The translations under genes were made by a program, and so were the position numbers. Of a stretch of DNA of 64,000 nt, positions 44,857-53,469 are shown in pieces. Under the pieces are notes generated by a model. The model was given only the letters and a program-made list of their open reading frames with translations, searched no databases and was not told the DNA's origin. Source of the stretch: Gallionellaceae bacterium (GTDB lineage Bacteria > Pseudomonadota > Gammaproteobacteria > Burkholderiales > Gallionellaceae); the NCBI GenBank assembly GCA_030823955.1, contig JAVBYO010000027.1:1-64000 (forward strand). Reading direction: 5' to 3'. Each line of letters starts with the position of its first letter. Within the stretch, counting starts at the first letter, position 1.

Positions 44857-44872
44857 CAAAACCGCCTTTGCT

Positions 44873-45499
44873 TTATTTATTGACGGGCGATTCCGGATCA
44901 AGCAACAGAGCGACCAGATCCTTGATCTGCGCTTCCGACAAAATGCCCATGTGACCGAAGCGGGGCATGTTGGCGCAAGCGTTGTAGGCTTTTGCATTGT
45001 AGATGCGGCCATAGGCATAACGCTGGATGTCTTCGCCGCTACCGCGGATCTTGCCAAAATTCAGCAAGCTCGGGCCTATCGTGCCGTAGGCGATCTCTTT
45101 GGCCGACAGGCGATGGCAGTTATAACAATTACCGCCTGCTGGTTCATCAGCCTTGTCGCTCCAAGTCATCCCCTTGCCGCTTTGGGCCAACTTCTCCCCC
45201 GCTTTCCAGTCCCCCATGAACTTGCCATCCGCAGGCCACTTGATCTGTTTCTCCTGCGCGGCCTCCAGCTTGGCCTTCATCTTGGCGGGCACCTTGTCGA
45301 CATACTTGCTGCACATCGCCTGTAGTTCGTCCTGATTAACACGATCCGCCTTGGCGATACCTTTGTCGCGAAAATCACGTTTGATGATCTCGGTCGTTTT
45401 GGCATCCAATCCCGCGTCCGCTTTGCCCGCCTGGGCGGGCATGGCAATAACGGCCAGAGATGCGATCACTGCTGCTTCGATAATCCACTTTGCATTCAT
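44873..45499 (-). CDS. soxX: SoxX, cytochrome c subunit
   Basis: 208 residues from the ATG at 45499: AGGAG sits 9 bases upstream of it but touches the ATG at 45508, so the shorter start is right. Signal peptide, then about 100 residues more than a minimal SoxX, with the haem site CYNCHRLSA and Met ligand candidate in RFGHMGILSE. With SoxA it forms SoxAX, which joins thiosulfate to SoxY. Confidence 0.9.
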   Translation of the reverse strand: MNAKWIIEAAVIASLAVIAMPAQAGKADAGLDAKTTEIIKRDFRDKGIAKADRVNQDELQAMCSKYVDKVPAKMKAKLEAAQEKQIKWPADGKFMGDWKAGEKLAQSGKGMTWSDKADEPAGGNCYNCHRLSAKEIAYGTIGPSLLNFGKIRGSGEDIQRYAYGRIYNAKAYNACANMPRFGHMGILSEAQIKDLVALLLDPESPVNK

Positions 45500-45511
45500 G
45501 TTGGTCATCTC

Positions 45512-46330
45512 CTAACGTTTTAAACCCGGACCGGCATATTCGGCCCCGTTTGCACTGACCGCGAGATACATCGTCAGCGCCACGGTCACTTCCGATACGA
45601 ACTTGGGTTCAGGGAAGCGTTGCTGACGGAAACAGTCGTTCAGGCGCCATTGGAAAGAACGTGTCAGCCCCTGCGAGACCCGGTAAGCAGGCCAGCTCGA
45701 ATAAGCATCCTGTGCATCTTTCTTGACATGGAAGTTGGGCAGGTCCTGCATACGGATACGCACATTGCTGGTTGCATGACAGGTCGAACAGGCGAAGTCG
45801 TAAGGACCGGCGCGATAGTTAAAGACGCGTTTGCCGATCTCGTAAGCTTCTTTTTCCTTGGGATGTTTGAGTGAAACTGCCATCTTGATTCCCTTGGACT
45901 GCCCCACCACATAAGTCGCCAGCGCGGAGATATCCGATTTCCGCTTGTCCGAACTGAAAGGCTTGGCGGTGATCTCTTCTTCAGGGATACCCTGCAATGT
46001 CGTCATGCAGGTCAGCAGACGCGACTCCAGATCCTGCACTTTTTGGGTGTCCTTGAAATAACGCGGCAGTTCGGCATAAGCCCCTTTCACCACTCCCGCA
46101 CCTTTACCCAGATCACATTTTTCCAGCGTCGCCTGCTTGGGACCGGCCACCTTTTTCCACAATTCGGCACCATTCATCTCGTCGAAATCCGCCGGATTAC
46201 CATCACTGATCATTTCGCGGTATTGCGCGATCCGATCAGAGTCGGAAACATCGCCTTCGACTGCCAGTACCGCGCTGCTCGCCGCCAGTGCACACAACAG
46301 AAATATCTTTTTTACATTACTGGTATTCAT
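45512..46330 (-). CDS. soxA: SoxA, diheme-family cytochrome c subunit with one CXXCH
   Basis: 272 residues, signal peptide (KIFLLCALAASSAVLAVE). One CXXCH (CSTCH), so this SoxA is of the monohaem kind; the Cys in LNDCFRQQRFP fits the persulfide haem ligand near the C-terminus. The Cys of EKCDLGK and LLTCMTT may replace the lost second haem site. 12 bases upstream of soxX. Confidence 0.92.
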   Translation of the reverse strand: MNTSNVKKIFLLCALAASSAVLAVEGDVSDSDRIAQYREMISDGNPADFDEMNGAELWKKVAGPKQATLEKCDLGKGAGVVKGAYAELPRYFKDTQKVQDLESRLLTCMTTLQGIPEEEITAKPFSSDKRKSDISALATYVVGQSKGIKMAVSLKHPKEKEAYEIGKRVFNYRAGPYDFACSTCHATSNVRIRMQDLPNFHVKKDAQDAYSSWPAYRVSQGLTRSFQWRLNDCFRQQRFPEPKFVSEVTVALTMYLAVSANGAEYAGPGLKR

Positions 46331-46385
46331 CTATACCCCCAGAAAAAAGCCGTGAATTGCACAGCCTGTTTAGATCGTTCCGCCC

Positions 46386-46700
46386 TTATGCTCCGATCAC
46401 TGCTTCGTCTTCGCGTTTATCACCCTTGTTGTCCACCCAGCTGACGGTGATCTTTTCACCTACAGCACCACCTTTGAAACGGAACAACAGATACGGGTTC
46501 TTGGAAATAGATTGCCCGAACTGCGCTTCCAGCACGGTGCGGCCCAAGTGCTGCGCCTTTACTTCGGTGATGAACCATGCCGGCACCAGTGTCCCGTCCG
46601 CCTCTTTGCGCAGCCCGGTTTCCATCTCGTGTTGCATGAGTATCTTGACTTCGGTTACGCCGTCTTTGGCAGCGGCGCGAATCTTCATTGGATTACCCAT
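46386..46700 (-). CDS. soxZ: SoxZ (first copy)
   Basis: 104 residues, SoxZ partner of SoxY, starting MGNPMKIRAAAKDGVTEVKI; ISKNPYLLFRFKGG is typical. 40 bases downstream of soxY. It is similar to the second copy at 51320, with about two thirds of residues shared by eye. Confidence 0.93.
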   Translation of the reverse strand: MGNPMKIRAAAKDGVTEVKILMQHEMETGLRKEADGTLVPAWFITEVKAQHLGRTVLEAQFGQSISKNPYLLFRFKGGAVGEKITVSWVDNKGDKREDEAVIGA

Positions 46701-46740
46701 TTTTCTTCATCCTTAAATGTTGGGGGATATCTGGAAACGA

Positions 46741-47223
46741 TCAGCCGCCGCAGCCGCCCGCCGTCACTTTGACTTCTTTGGAAGTGCGATAGAACTTGCC
46801 GTCCGCCTTCACCAGAGCAACGACGTTGCAGGTCTGTCCCATCTTGACGCGCGTTGTCACCATGCTTTCCGTTCCCGCAGGAAAGATGAAGTTGGCTGCC
46901 AACACATTGGGGTTTTTGTCGACCAGTATGGATATCTGCTCAACATTGAGCAGGGTACTGGCCACCTTGACCGGCACGATGGCTCCGTTCTCGGCGATCT
47001 CGGGCACGGTCAACTGAATGAAGACTGCATTGTTTTCCGGTGTCGCCACACCCATTGCAGTCAATGCTTCGTCCATGGTTTTTGCCGAGAACGCTGTCTT
47101 GTTCCAGTCGGCGAACGCCATGCCCGGGCGCAATAAGCCGAGCGCACCGAACAACGCGAACAGCCCGATACCGCCGCCCGCCTTAAGCGCCTTGCGGCGC
47201 GCCAGATCTATTTCCGTATTCAT
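46741..47223 (-). CDS. soxY: SoxY (first copy), sulfur-carrying subunit
   Basis: 160 residues from the ATG at 47223 behind AAGGAG (a TTG 3 bases earlier is ignored). Tat-type signal (ARRKALKAGG) and the C-terminal swinging arm ending GGCGG, the site of the thiosulfate attachment. Canonical arm, unlike the second copy. Confidence 0.94.
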   Translation of the reverse strand: MNTEIDLARRKALKAGGGIGLFALFGALGLLRPGMAFADWNKTAFSAKTMDEALTAMGVATPENNAVFIQLTVPEIAENGAIVPVKVASTLLNVEQISILVDKNPNVLAANFIFPAGTESMVTTRVKMGQTCNVVALVKADGKFYRTSKEVKVTAGGCGG

Positions 47224-47270
47224 CAAGTCTCTCCTTATTCGGGTTGCGTGATCTCATACACCTACAAAAA

Positions 47271-47297
47271 AGCCCGCAAAACTCGCGGGCTTTTTTT
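47271..47297 (-). terminator. Bidirectional terminator between the FadL-like gene and soxY
   Basis: GCCCGC (47272-47277) and GCGGGC (47285-47290) flank a 7-base loop; A-runs before and T-runs after give Rho-independent signals on both strands. It closes the tusA-dsrE2-FadL-like unit (minus). Only about 45 bases separate it from the soxY start, so soxY needs its own promoter or readthrough. Confidence 0.8.
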
Positions 47298-47362
47298 ACT
47301 GCTTGCCAGCAAGTCATATCCTGCTCTGCCGCGCAAGAGATGAACGGCAGAACAGGAAGGAA

Positions 47363-48577
47363 TCAGAACTTGTAACGCAGCGATGCCGAGTAAGACTGCT
47401 GCGAGTGCTTGGTGGTGTTGTTTCCAGCGAAGAAGCTCGTCACCGGAGTGACCTTGGTCACTTCCGGCGTGATCACTGCAGAAGCCTCAAGCGCCAGGGA
47501 TTTCGACAGCTCAAAACCGCCACCGAAGGTGTAGGAGTTCGTCACGACTGCCGGGAAGAACATGTTGTTGAAGAAGTTGATACACTCCTGACGGTACACA
47601 CCGGCTGCGAGATTCTCGATCGGGTCATTACCGCTGTTGTAACCCAAGCCCAACCAGTAGCCGTTGGCCGCATACTTTCCGCCGACAGCAACGATAGTCT
47701 GATCCTTCCAGTTGAAGTCTTTATAGCCTTTTGCGCTGCCCCACTGGATCTGCTTGTAATCCACAGTCAGCGTGACGCTGTCGGACATGGCATAAGCGAT
47801 GCCGGCCTTCATCTCGGCAGGTTGATTCAAGTCATCCCCGAATGCGGAAGCACCGGTCAAACCGAAACCCACTCCTGCGTTGGATATCTGGGTGCCATAT
47901 TTAGCCGCGATCTCGGACTGATAAGAAGCTGCCAATGTCAGCGCCGATGAAGCGTTGAAATAACCGCCCAAGGAATAGCCGAATCCGCTGCTGGAATCAC
48001 TGGTTCCGGTAGGATTGATGTTTCCCATACCCAGGCCGGAAGCGTTATAGGAAAGACGCAAGGAACCCGACTGGAACACCGGCGAGAATCCCACTGCGTA
48101 ATCTTTCGTGTTGTAGGTGATGGTCGGCAACACACGCAAGATGCTCAGCGCCGACTTGGCGTAGATATGTGTAGCCGGGGAGGTCTGATAGTCAACGCCC
48201 ATACCGGCGATACCGGCCACGGCGATACCGTAGGTCAGGCTGTCGCTGATCCGGCTGGAATAAGAAACATCCGGGATATAGCTGGTGGCTGCCTTGCTTT
48301 CTGACGTGACACCACTAAGCGCAGGTACCCCGGTATTCGAGACTTTAGGAGTGAAGATCACTACCCCGCCTGTAACTTCGGCACCCTTGGACTTGCCCAG
48401 CATCGCCGGGTTCGCCCATACGCTTTCGGCACCCATGAAGTGCGCTACCCCAGTGCCTCCCAATGCGGTGCTTTGCGAACCGACAGCCATCATCTCGTCA
48501 CCGTTGGTGGCATGCACCAATGGTGAAGCCACCATACCGGCGGCGAACATCGCTACGACAAGTTTCTTTACCTTCAT
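47363..48577 (-). CDS. FadL/OmpP1-family outer membrane protein
   Basis: 404 residues, signal peptide (LVVAMFAAGMVASPLVHA), followed by a hatch-like NPAMLGK region and beta strands alternating throughout, ending in F (SASLRYKF). FadL channels transport hydrophobic molecules. Placed between dsrE2/tusA and sox genes, it may take up hydrophobic sulfur, which is inference. Confidence 0.85.
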   Translation of the reverse strand: MKVKKLVVAMFAAGMVASPLVHATNGDEMMAVGSQSTALGGTGVAHFMGAESVWANPAMLGKSKGAEVTGGVVIFTPKVSNTGVPALSGVTSESKAATSYIPDVSYSSRISDSLTYGIAVAGIAGMGVDYQTSPATHIYAKSALSILRVLPTITYNTKDYAVGFSPVFQSGSLRLSYNASGLGMGNINPTGTSDSSSGFGYSLGGYFNASSALTLAASYQSEIAAKYGTQISNAGVGFGLTGASAFGDDLNQPAEMKAGIAYAMSDSVTLTVDYKQIQWGSAKGYKDFNWKDQTIVAVGGKYAANGYWLGLGYNSGNDPIENLAAGVYRQECINFFNNMFFPAVVTNSYTFGGGFELSKSLALEASAVITPEVTKVTPVTSFFAGNNTTKHSQQSYSASLRYKF

Positions 48578-48649
48578 GCGTTTCTCCCTGAATAATTGTT
48601 TTGGTGCAACGGTTAAATGAACTACTACGTCGTCAAATCCACCCGGCCT

Positions 48650-49120
48650 TTAAACGAACAGGCAGATGTCGGTCTCTCCGGCAAAACCGAAGAACATCGA
48701 GGCTCCGCCGTATTCGACGTTGTCGATGAATTCGCTCTTGTCGAATTCGAACAAATCGACCGTCATCTGGCAGGCGATGAATTTCACATCGGCTTCCAGA
48801 CAAAGGTCGCGCAACTCTTCCAGTGAAGCCACGCCGTGTTTGGCCAGCTTCTGTTTCATCATCATGGTCGCCATGCTTTCCATACCCGGCAGCATCTGCA
48901 CCATCACCGGCATCGGCACCGGCATCGGCATCGCCGGGTTCGCCAGCGGGCTGATCTTCACATCGGAAAGATCCTTGCGCAGCAGTTGCAGGCCGTAAAA
49001 AGTGAAGAATATCTGCACGTCATAACCCAGTGCCGCAGCGGTAGAGGCCAGGATGAACGGCGGGTAAGCCATATCCAGCGTGCCTTTGGTGGCGATGATC
49101 GCCATTTTTTTGGTAGTCAT
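48650..49120 (-). CDS. dsrE2: DsrE2-family protein
   Basis: 156 residues, DsrE/F-like fold with start KKMAIIATKGTLDMAYPPFI, a Pro/Met-rich loop (MPMPVPMPVMVQML) and the CQMTVDLFEF motif of DsrE2A proteins. Works with TusA in sulfur transfer to DsrEFH/DsrC. Follows tusA by 31 bases. Confidence 0.9.
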   Translation of the reverse strand: MTTKKMAIIATKGTLDMAYPPFILASTAAALGYDVQIFFTFYGLQLLRKDLSDVKISPLANPAMPMPVPMPVMVQMLPGMESMATMMMKQKLAKHGVASLEELRDLCLEADVKFIACQMTVDLFEFDKSEFIDNVEYGGASMFFGFAGETDICLFV

Positions 49121-49151
49121 GCTGTTCCCTTCGGAGTGATTGCTGGAAAGA

Positions 49152-49379
49152 TTATTTCTTCTTCATGAAGAAGATGTATTTGCCGCCGGCCTCTTCCGAA
49201 GCCATCAGCGTATTGCCGGTTTGGTCGGCAAACGCCTGCATGTCTTTCACTGCGCCGCAGTCGGTAGCGATCACTCTGAGCACTTGGCCGCTGGCCATAT
49301 CGGCCAGTGCTTTTTTGGTCTTTACGATAGGCAGAGGGCAGGACATTCCGCTGGCATCAAACTCTTTATCAAAATTCAT
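49152..49379 (-). CDS. tusA: TusA, sulfur carrier
   Basis: 75 residues with the CPLP motif (GMSCPLPIVKTKKAL) that holds the persulfide Cys. Donates sulfur toward DsrE2/DsrEFH. Ribosome site AGGAG 6 bases upstream. Its upstream leader carries the shared promoter pattern. Confidence 0.95.
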   Translation of the reverse strand: MNFDKEFDASGMSCPLPIVKTKKALADMASGQVLRVIATDCGAVKDMQAFADQTGNTLMASEEAGGKYIFFMKKK

Positions 49380-49474
49380 TCTTCATCTCCTACGGGTTAA
49401 TAAATTGCGTTTAGAAATTGGGGCTGGCCACTAACATATCCAGACGCGTCATTAAGAACGCGCAGGCAGATTGC

Positions 49475-49515
49475 GTCCATACCCTTGACGGGTATCGCGC
49501 GTAGCCCATTGGGGT
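49475..49515 (-). promoter_or_regulatory. Promoter upstream of tusA with the shared palindromes
   Basis: Read toward tusA: distal ACCCCAATGGGCTAC (49501-49515), 20 bases with proximal ATACCCGTCAAGGGTAT, then ATGGAC / TATGGA at the -10 position. Same spacing as before dsrA and the second soxY. The -10 is poorer. Would drive tusA-dsrE2-FadL-like. Confidence 0.68.
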
Positions 49516-49640
49516 TATCTTTAAGCGCTTGCTTATAAAGGCCTGTAGGCCCGGAAATGAAAACGAGCGTGGCGGCGAATACTCTTCGCAGACACGCTCG
49601 CTTCGGTACCGCTATCAGTGCAGCGCGGGGGCTGCCACGA

Positions 49641-50915
49641 TCAACCCAATACGTCGTCCAGGATATTCTCCAGCCAGTAATTGGCCAGCGCGCCCTCCTG
49701 CTCGGAACGTTTGGCGGAAACACCGCCGCCCTCCGCCGAGATCATCGCCTGCTTCTCCGCATTGAAGCGGAACACATTGGCCACGTGCATGGCCTCGCTA
49801 TCACTCACCATGCTGTAACAGGTGTTCACGATGCTTGGATTCTGGTCGGGTTGTTTACCTTGCATCAGCTCGATGATCGCGGCTGCGCACACTTTGGCTT
49901 GAGAGGTCGCCATGTGTCCGGATTTTGGCAGCGCGGCAGAAACCGCATCACCGATGACGTGGATGTTCTTGTGCACCTTGGATTCGTAAGTCAGGAAATC
50001 CACCGCACACCAGCGGCCATCCACACTGGCCACGCCCGCCATCGCGGCTACTGCGCCCGCTTTCATCGGCGGGATGACATTCAGTACATCCGCTTTGACA
50101 TCCTCGAACTCAGTCTTGACGGTCTTGCTGGCCGCATCGACTTTCAGCACAGCCGCATTGGGACGGTATTCGATCATGTTCGGATACAGCTCGTTCCAGG
50201 CTGCGGTGAACAATCCCTTCTTCGAAGTGATGTCCGGATTGGCATCAAGGATTAGCACTTTGGACTTGGGCTTGCTCTTTTTCAGATAACTCGCCACCTG
50301 ACAGGCACGCTCATACGGGCCGGGGGGGCAGCGGTAAGGCGCTTTGGGGATACTCATGGCAAACACGCCGCCATCCGGCATAGACTCCAGTTGTTTGCGC
50401 AACAACACCGTCTGTGCCCCCGCCTTCCAGGCATGCGGGATACTTGCATCGGCCACATTGGCATCCAAGCCCTCGATCTGGTCGAACATAAAATCGACTC
50501 CGGGCGCAACGATCAGACGGTCATAACTCAGATGTCCATTGGCCAGCAGCACCTTCTGCTTCTCCGAGTCGATGGCTGTCACTTCGCCGTGCACCAGCTT
50601 GATGCCGTGCTTCTTCAGGCCACCATAGTCGCGTGTCAGATCCTTGATGGTGCGTTTGCCGCCCAGCACGGTATTGCTCATCGGACAGGAAACGAACTGT
50701 TGGTTGCGTTCGACCAGTACCACCTCGATCTTGTTGTTGCTCCACATGCGGATGTATTTTGCCGCGGTGGCACCGCCGAAGCCGCCACCCACGATGACGA
50801 CACGCTGCCCTTTCTTTTTCAACAACTCGCTTCCGGCGAAGGCGATGCTTGGAAATGCGCCGATTGCGATACCGGCGGCAGTCAACTTTAAGAAATCACG
50901 ACGATTGATAGACAT
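49641..50915 (-). CDS. fccB: FccB, flavoprotein subunit of flavocytochrome c sulfide dehydrogenase
   Basis: 424 residues from the ATG at 50915 (GGGAG upstream). Tat signal NRRDFLKL, FAD site VVIVGGGFGGATAAKYI and the FVSCPMSN stretch, where a Cys is FAD-linked in known proteins; further Cys in YRCPPGPYERAC and NTCYS fit the redox disulfide. Could also be called SoxF. Periplasmic sulfide oxidation to sulfur. Confidence 0.9.
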   Translation of the reverse strand: MSINRRDFLKLTAAGIAIGAFPSIAFAGSELLKKKGQRVVIVGGGFGGATAAKYIRMWSNNKIEVVLVERNQQFVSCPMSNTVLGGKRTIKDLTRDYGGLKKHGIKLVHGEVTAIDSEKQKVLLANGHLSYDRLIVAPGVDFMFDQIEGLDANVADASIPHAWKAGAQTVLLRKQLESMPDGGVFAMSIPKAPYRCPPGPYERACQVASYLKKSKPKSKVLILDANPDITSKKGLFTAAWNELYPNMIEYRPNAAVLKVDAASKTVKTEFEDVKADVLNVIPPMKAGAVAAMAGVASVDGRWCAVDFLTYESKVHKNIHVIGDAVSAALPKSGHMATSQAKVCAAAIIELMQGKQPDQNPSIVNTCYSMVSDSEAMHVANVFRFNAEKQAMISAEGGGVSAKRSEQEGALANYWLENILDDVLG

Positions 50916-50947
50916 GTTCACTCCCTGATGAATGGATAGGCGGATGC

Positions 50948-51259
50948 TTAACGCTTTTGCGCCGCAAAGAACTCGGCCAGCAGGTCGAACTCTTCGTCGG
51001 TATAACCCTTGGCATGCTGATGCATGACCGTGGCCGGGCGTGCTCCGGACTTGAAGTCTTTCATCGATCCCACGAACAGTGCCTTGTCCATCCCCGCCAG
51101 AACCGGCGTTCCTCCGGCACTGTGGCCGTTGGTGCCGTGGCAGGCGGCACAGGATGCCGCCAGATTGCGCGCATGACTATCAACTGCGGCTTGTGCTGTA
51201 TATGCCGGTAATACGAGACCGACCGCACAAGTGATGACGAATAAATATTGTTTGATCAT
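50948..51259 (-). CDS. fccA: Monohaem cytochrome c, FccA-like
   Basis: 103 residues from the ATG at 51259 (AGGGGGG upstream), signal peptide (YLFVITCAVGLVLPAYTAQA) and one haem site CAACHGTNGH, with an FccA/SoxE-like end (SGARPATVMHQHAKGYTDEE). It is the electron acceptor of FccB. Between soxZ2 and fccB. Confidence 0.85.
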   Translation of the reverse strand: MIKQYLFVITCAVGLVLPAYTAQAAVDSHARNLAASCAACHGTNGHSAGGTPVLAGMDKALFVGSMKDFKSGARPATVMHQHAKGYTDEEFDLLAEFFAAQKR

Positions 51260-51319
51260 TTTGCCCCCCTTTGAAAGAAAATCACTATCGAAAAATCGCC
51301 CATTACACACACCGCGCGA

Positions 51320-51631
51320 TCAGATGATGCTCACCTCATCGCTACGTGTCTCGCCTTTGTTGTCCTGCCAAGAGATGGACACTTTGTCGCCGACTGCCCC
51401 CCCCCTGAAGCGGAAGACCAGATAAGGATTCTTGGATACGGAAGTGCCGAATTCGCCTTCCAGCACGACCCTGCCGTTATGTCTCGCGGTGACGTCGGTG
51501 ATATACCAGGCCGGAATGAGATTACCCGCCTCATCCTTGCGGCGTCCGTTATCCATTTCGTGCTGCATCAACACCCGCACCTCGGTGAGACCGTCCTTGG
51601 TCGTGGCACGTATCTTGGTCGGAGCACTCAT
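51320..51631 (-). CDS. soxZ: SoxZ (second copy)
   Basis: 103 residues from the ATG at 51631, which overlaps the soxY2 stop (TGATG). Starts MSAPTKIRATTKDGLTEVRV. Likely partner of the second SoxY. Not identical to the first copy. Confidence 0.92.
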   Translation of the reverse strand: MSAPTKIRATTKDGLTEVRVLMQHEMDNGRRKDEAGNLIPAWYITDVTARHNGRVVLEGEFGTSVSKNPYLVFRFRGGAVGDKVSISWQDNKGETRSDEVSII

Positions 51632-52119
51632 CAGCACCCTCCTGCCGTGACTTTGACTTCTCTGGAGGCACGGTAATATTTGCCGTCCGCCTTGACCAGC
51701 ACGATGACGGAAGAGGTCTGCGCCATCTTGACACGCGTGGTGAGGAAACCTTCCGTCCCTTCCGGGAAGCGTAGATTGGCGATTAGCGTGGTGGGATTCT
51801 TGTCGGCTAGAACGCATATCTGTTCCGTGCGGAACAGCATACTCTCCACAGTGACCGGAACAACGGCTCCGTTCTCGGCGACTTCCGGAGCGGTAAGCTG
51901 GATGGAAGGAGAGTTTGCGGGAGAAAACACACCCAGTGCGTTCAGTGCCTCATCCAGAGTCTTTGCTTCGAATGCGGCTCTTGCCGTGGCGGCATTCACC
52001 ATTCCCGGCTGGATCAGCCCGGCCGCGAGCAACACGCCGAACAGCCCCAAACCAGCTCCGGCCTTAAGTGCCCTGCGTCGCTCAAAATCGATTGCCGTTT
52101 CCCGCACAGACACTCCCAT
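51631..52119 (-). CDS. soxY: SoxY (second copy) with a shortened swinging arm
   Basis: 162 residues with a Tat-type signal (ERRRALKAGAGL) and the arm ending VTAGGC: the stop comes right after the Cys, so the last two Gly of GGCGG are absent. The stop overlaps soxZ2. The start has no clear ribosome site; a GTG 12 bases downstream of the ATG is possible. Confidence 0.9.
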   Translation of the reverse strand: MGVSVRETAIDFERRRALKAGAGLGLFGVLLAAGLIQPGMVNAATARAAFEAKTLDEALNALGVFSPANSPSIQLTAPEVAENGAVVPVTVESMLFRTEQICVLADKNPTTLIANLRFPEGTEGFLTTRVKMAQTSSVIVLVKADGKYYRASREVKVTAGGC

Positions 52120-52167
52120 CTGGATAATGGATATGACACGGCATCGTCTGCTACCGGGGTATCCGCG

Positions 52168-52208
52168 TCTATCCCCACAAAGGGTGGGGATTTATAACCC
52201 CATCGGGT
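52168..52208 (-). promoter_or_regulatory. Promoter of soxY2 with the shared palindromes
   Basis: Read toward soxY2: distal ACCCGATGGGGTTAT (52194-52208), proximal ACCCTTTGTGGG, then GATAGAC with the -10 at 52168-52173, 20 bases after the distal element. The distal palindrome in full, TAACCCG-AT-GGGGTTA, has the 7-2-7 layout of NarL sites. Lies just past the usp stop codon. Confidence 0.75.
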
Positions 52209-52214
52209 TACAGG

Positions 52215-53039
52215 CTATGCGGGAACTACCAGCGTGGGCACATCCATGTTACCGGCGATGTTTTGCATGATGCCTTGTGTGCCGAACGGCATGACGTGAT
52301 AACGCTGACGCCCGATCACCACCAGGTCTGCCCCGCTTTCTTTTGCTGCCGCGATAGTCTGTTCGACGGGCTTGCCCACTCGCACCTCGCCGTGCACCCG
52401 GTTCGATGCGCCGGAAGCGAGTGCCACGTTCAGCGTATTGAGACTCTGCGTCTTAGATAACGACTCCGCGCCGGATTCCATCGCCACACTGAGGATGGTC
52501 AAAGGCAGTTCGCATATGGCGGCGATGGTCCCGGCGATCTTGGCGATACTGGGTGCCGCAGGGGTGTCCCCCACGGCGGCAAGGATATGCCGGTGCCAGA
52601 ATTCTGCCGCACGCGGCACCAGCAAGACACTGCACGAGGTATCGCGAATCACCTTGCTGACCATCTCACCCACCAGCAGCCGCGCCAGAAAACTGGGTTT
52701 GCCACGGCGGCGGATGACGATCAGATCCGCATTGGATTCGGTGGCTTCGGCCACGATCTCGCTGTGTATCTCGGTACCGCGCCGCACATGCACATCGAGC
52801 TGGATACCCAGGGCGGCAGCCTGTTGATGCAGGGCGGCGATCTTCTTGCCCGCCTCCTGATCTGCACGCAAGGCCAGCTCCGGCATCTCAGCTTCGTATT
52901 CTGGATTGCTGAGCAAAGGAACAACCACCCGCAAAGGCACGCCGCACCGCTTCGCCATGGCGAAAGCAAGACGCTCAGCCCCGGCATCGAATTCGGTGTG
53001 CTCGGTAGCAAGCAGGATACGGTTGAAGGGATAATCCAT
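52215..53039 (-). CDS. Universal stress protein, tandem UspA domains
   Basis: 274 residues with two UspA domains, the first (FNRILLATEHTEFDAGAERL) and the second ending with the GRQRYHVMPFGTQGIMQN ATP-site-like G-2X-G-9X-G pattern. Cytoplasmic. Last gene of the soeA unit, next to membrane genes. Confidence 0.85.
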   Translation of the reverse strand: MDYPFNRILLATEHTEFDAGAERLAFAMAKRCGVPLRVVVPLLSNPEYEAEMPELALRADQEAGKKIAALHQQAAALGIQLDVHVRRGTEIHSEIVAEATESNADLIVIRRRGKPSFLARLLVGEMVSKVIRDTSCSVLLVPRAAEFWHRHILAAVGDTPAAPSIAKIAGTIAAICELPLTILSVAMESGAESLSKTQSLNTLNVALASGASNRVHGEVRVGKPVEQTIAAAKESGADLVVIGRQRYHVMPFGTQGIMQNIAGNMDVPTLVVPA

Positions 53040-53049
53040 GTTGCGCTCC

Positions 53050-53469
53050 TTAATGTCCGACGGTCAGCATACCGGAGGCTGCCAGCAGTTGCACCAGTAA
53101 CGCGATGACACAGATGACCACGAACACCCAATCCTTGCGTCGTGCGTAGATCGGCATCACCACCAGCAGACACAGTACCGAACATCCCGACAGCCATGCG
53201 ATACCGAGCAGTCCGGCAAAATCACCCTGTCCGACCAGATTCAGCCATTGCCACCCGGTAGGCGCGCCGGTCTGTAGCAGATAGTCATGCGCGGACAGAT
53301 TCCACACATTGGGCATCTGGTCCAACGGAATACGCGCGGGCAACCAGCCCAGCACATAGGCCAAAAAAGTCACCACCAGTATAGCCAGCCCCGAACGGGC
53401 ACCCCAGCTCAGCCAAGTGGCATAACGCCGCTGCTCGTCTGAAATAAAATCATCGCCGCTCATAGCCAT
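53050..53469 (-). CDS. Hypothetical membrane protein of the soe operon
   Basis: 139 residues, about three membrane helices (ATWLSWGARSGLAILVVTFL, LLGIAWLSGCSVLCLLVV, VFVVICVIALLVQLLA). Resembles DUF1634-type proteins that often follow TauE genes. Overlaps the exporter gene by 10 bases. Confidence 0.7.
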   Translation of the reverse strand: MAMSGDDFISDEQRRYATWLSWGARSGLAILVVTFLAYVLGWLPARIPLDQMPNVWNLSAHDYLLQTGAPTGWQWLNLVGQGDFAGLLGIAWLSGCSVLCLLVVMPIYARRKDWVFVVICVIALLVQLLAASGMLTVGH

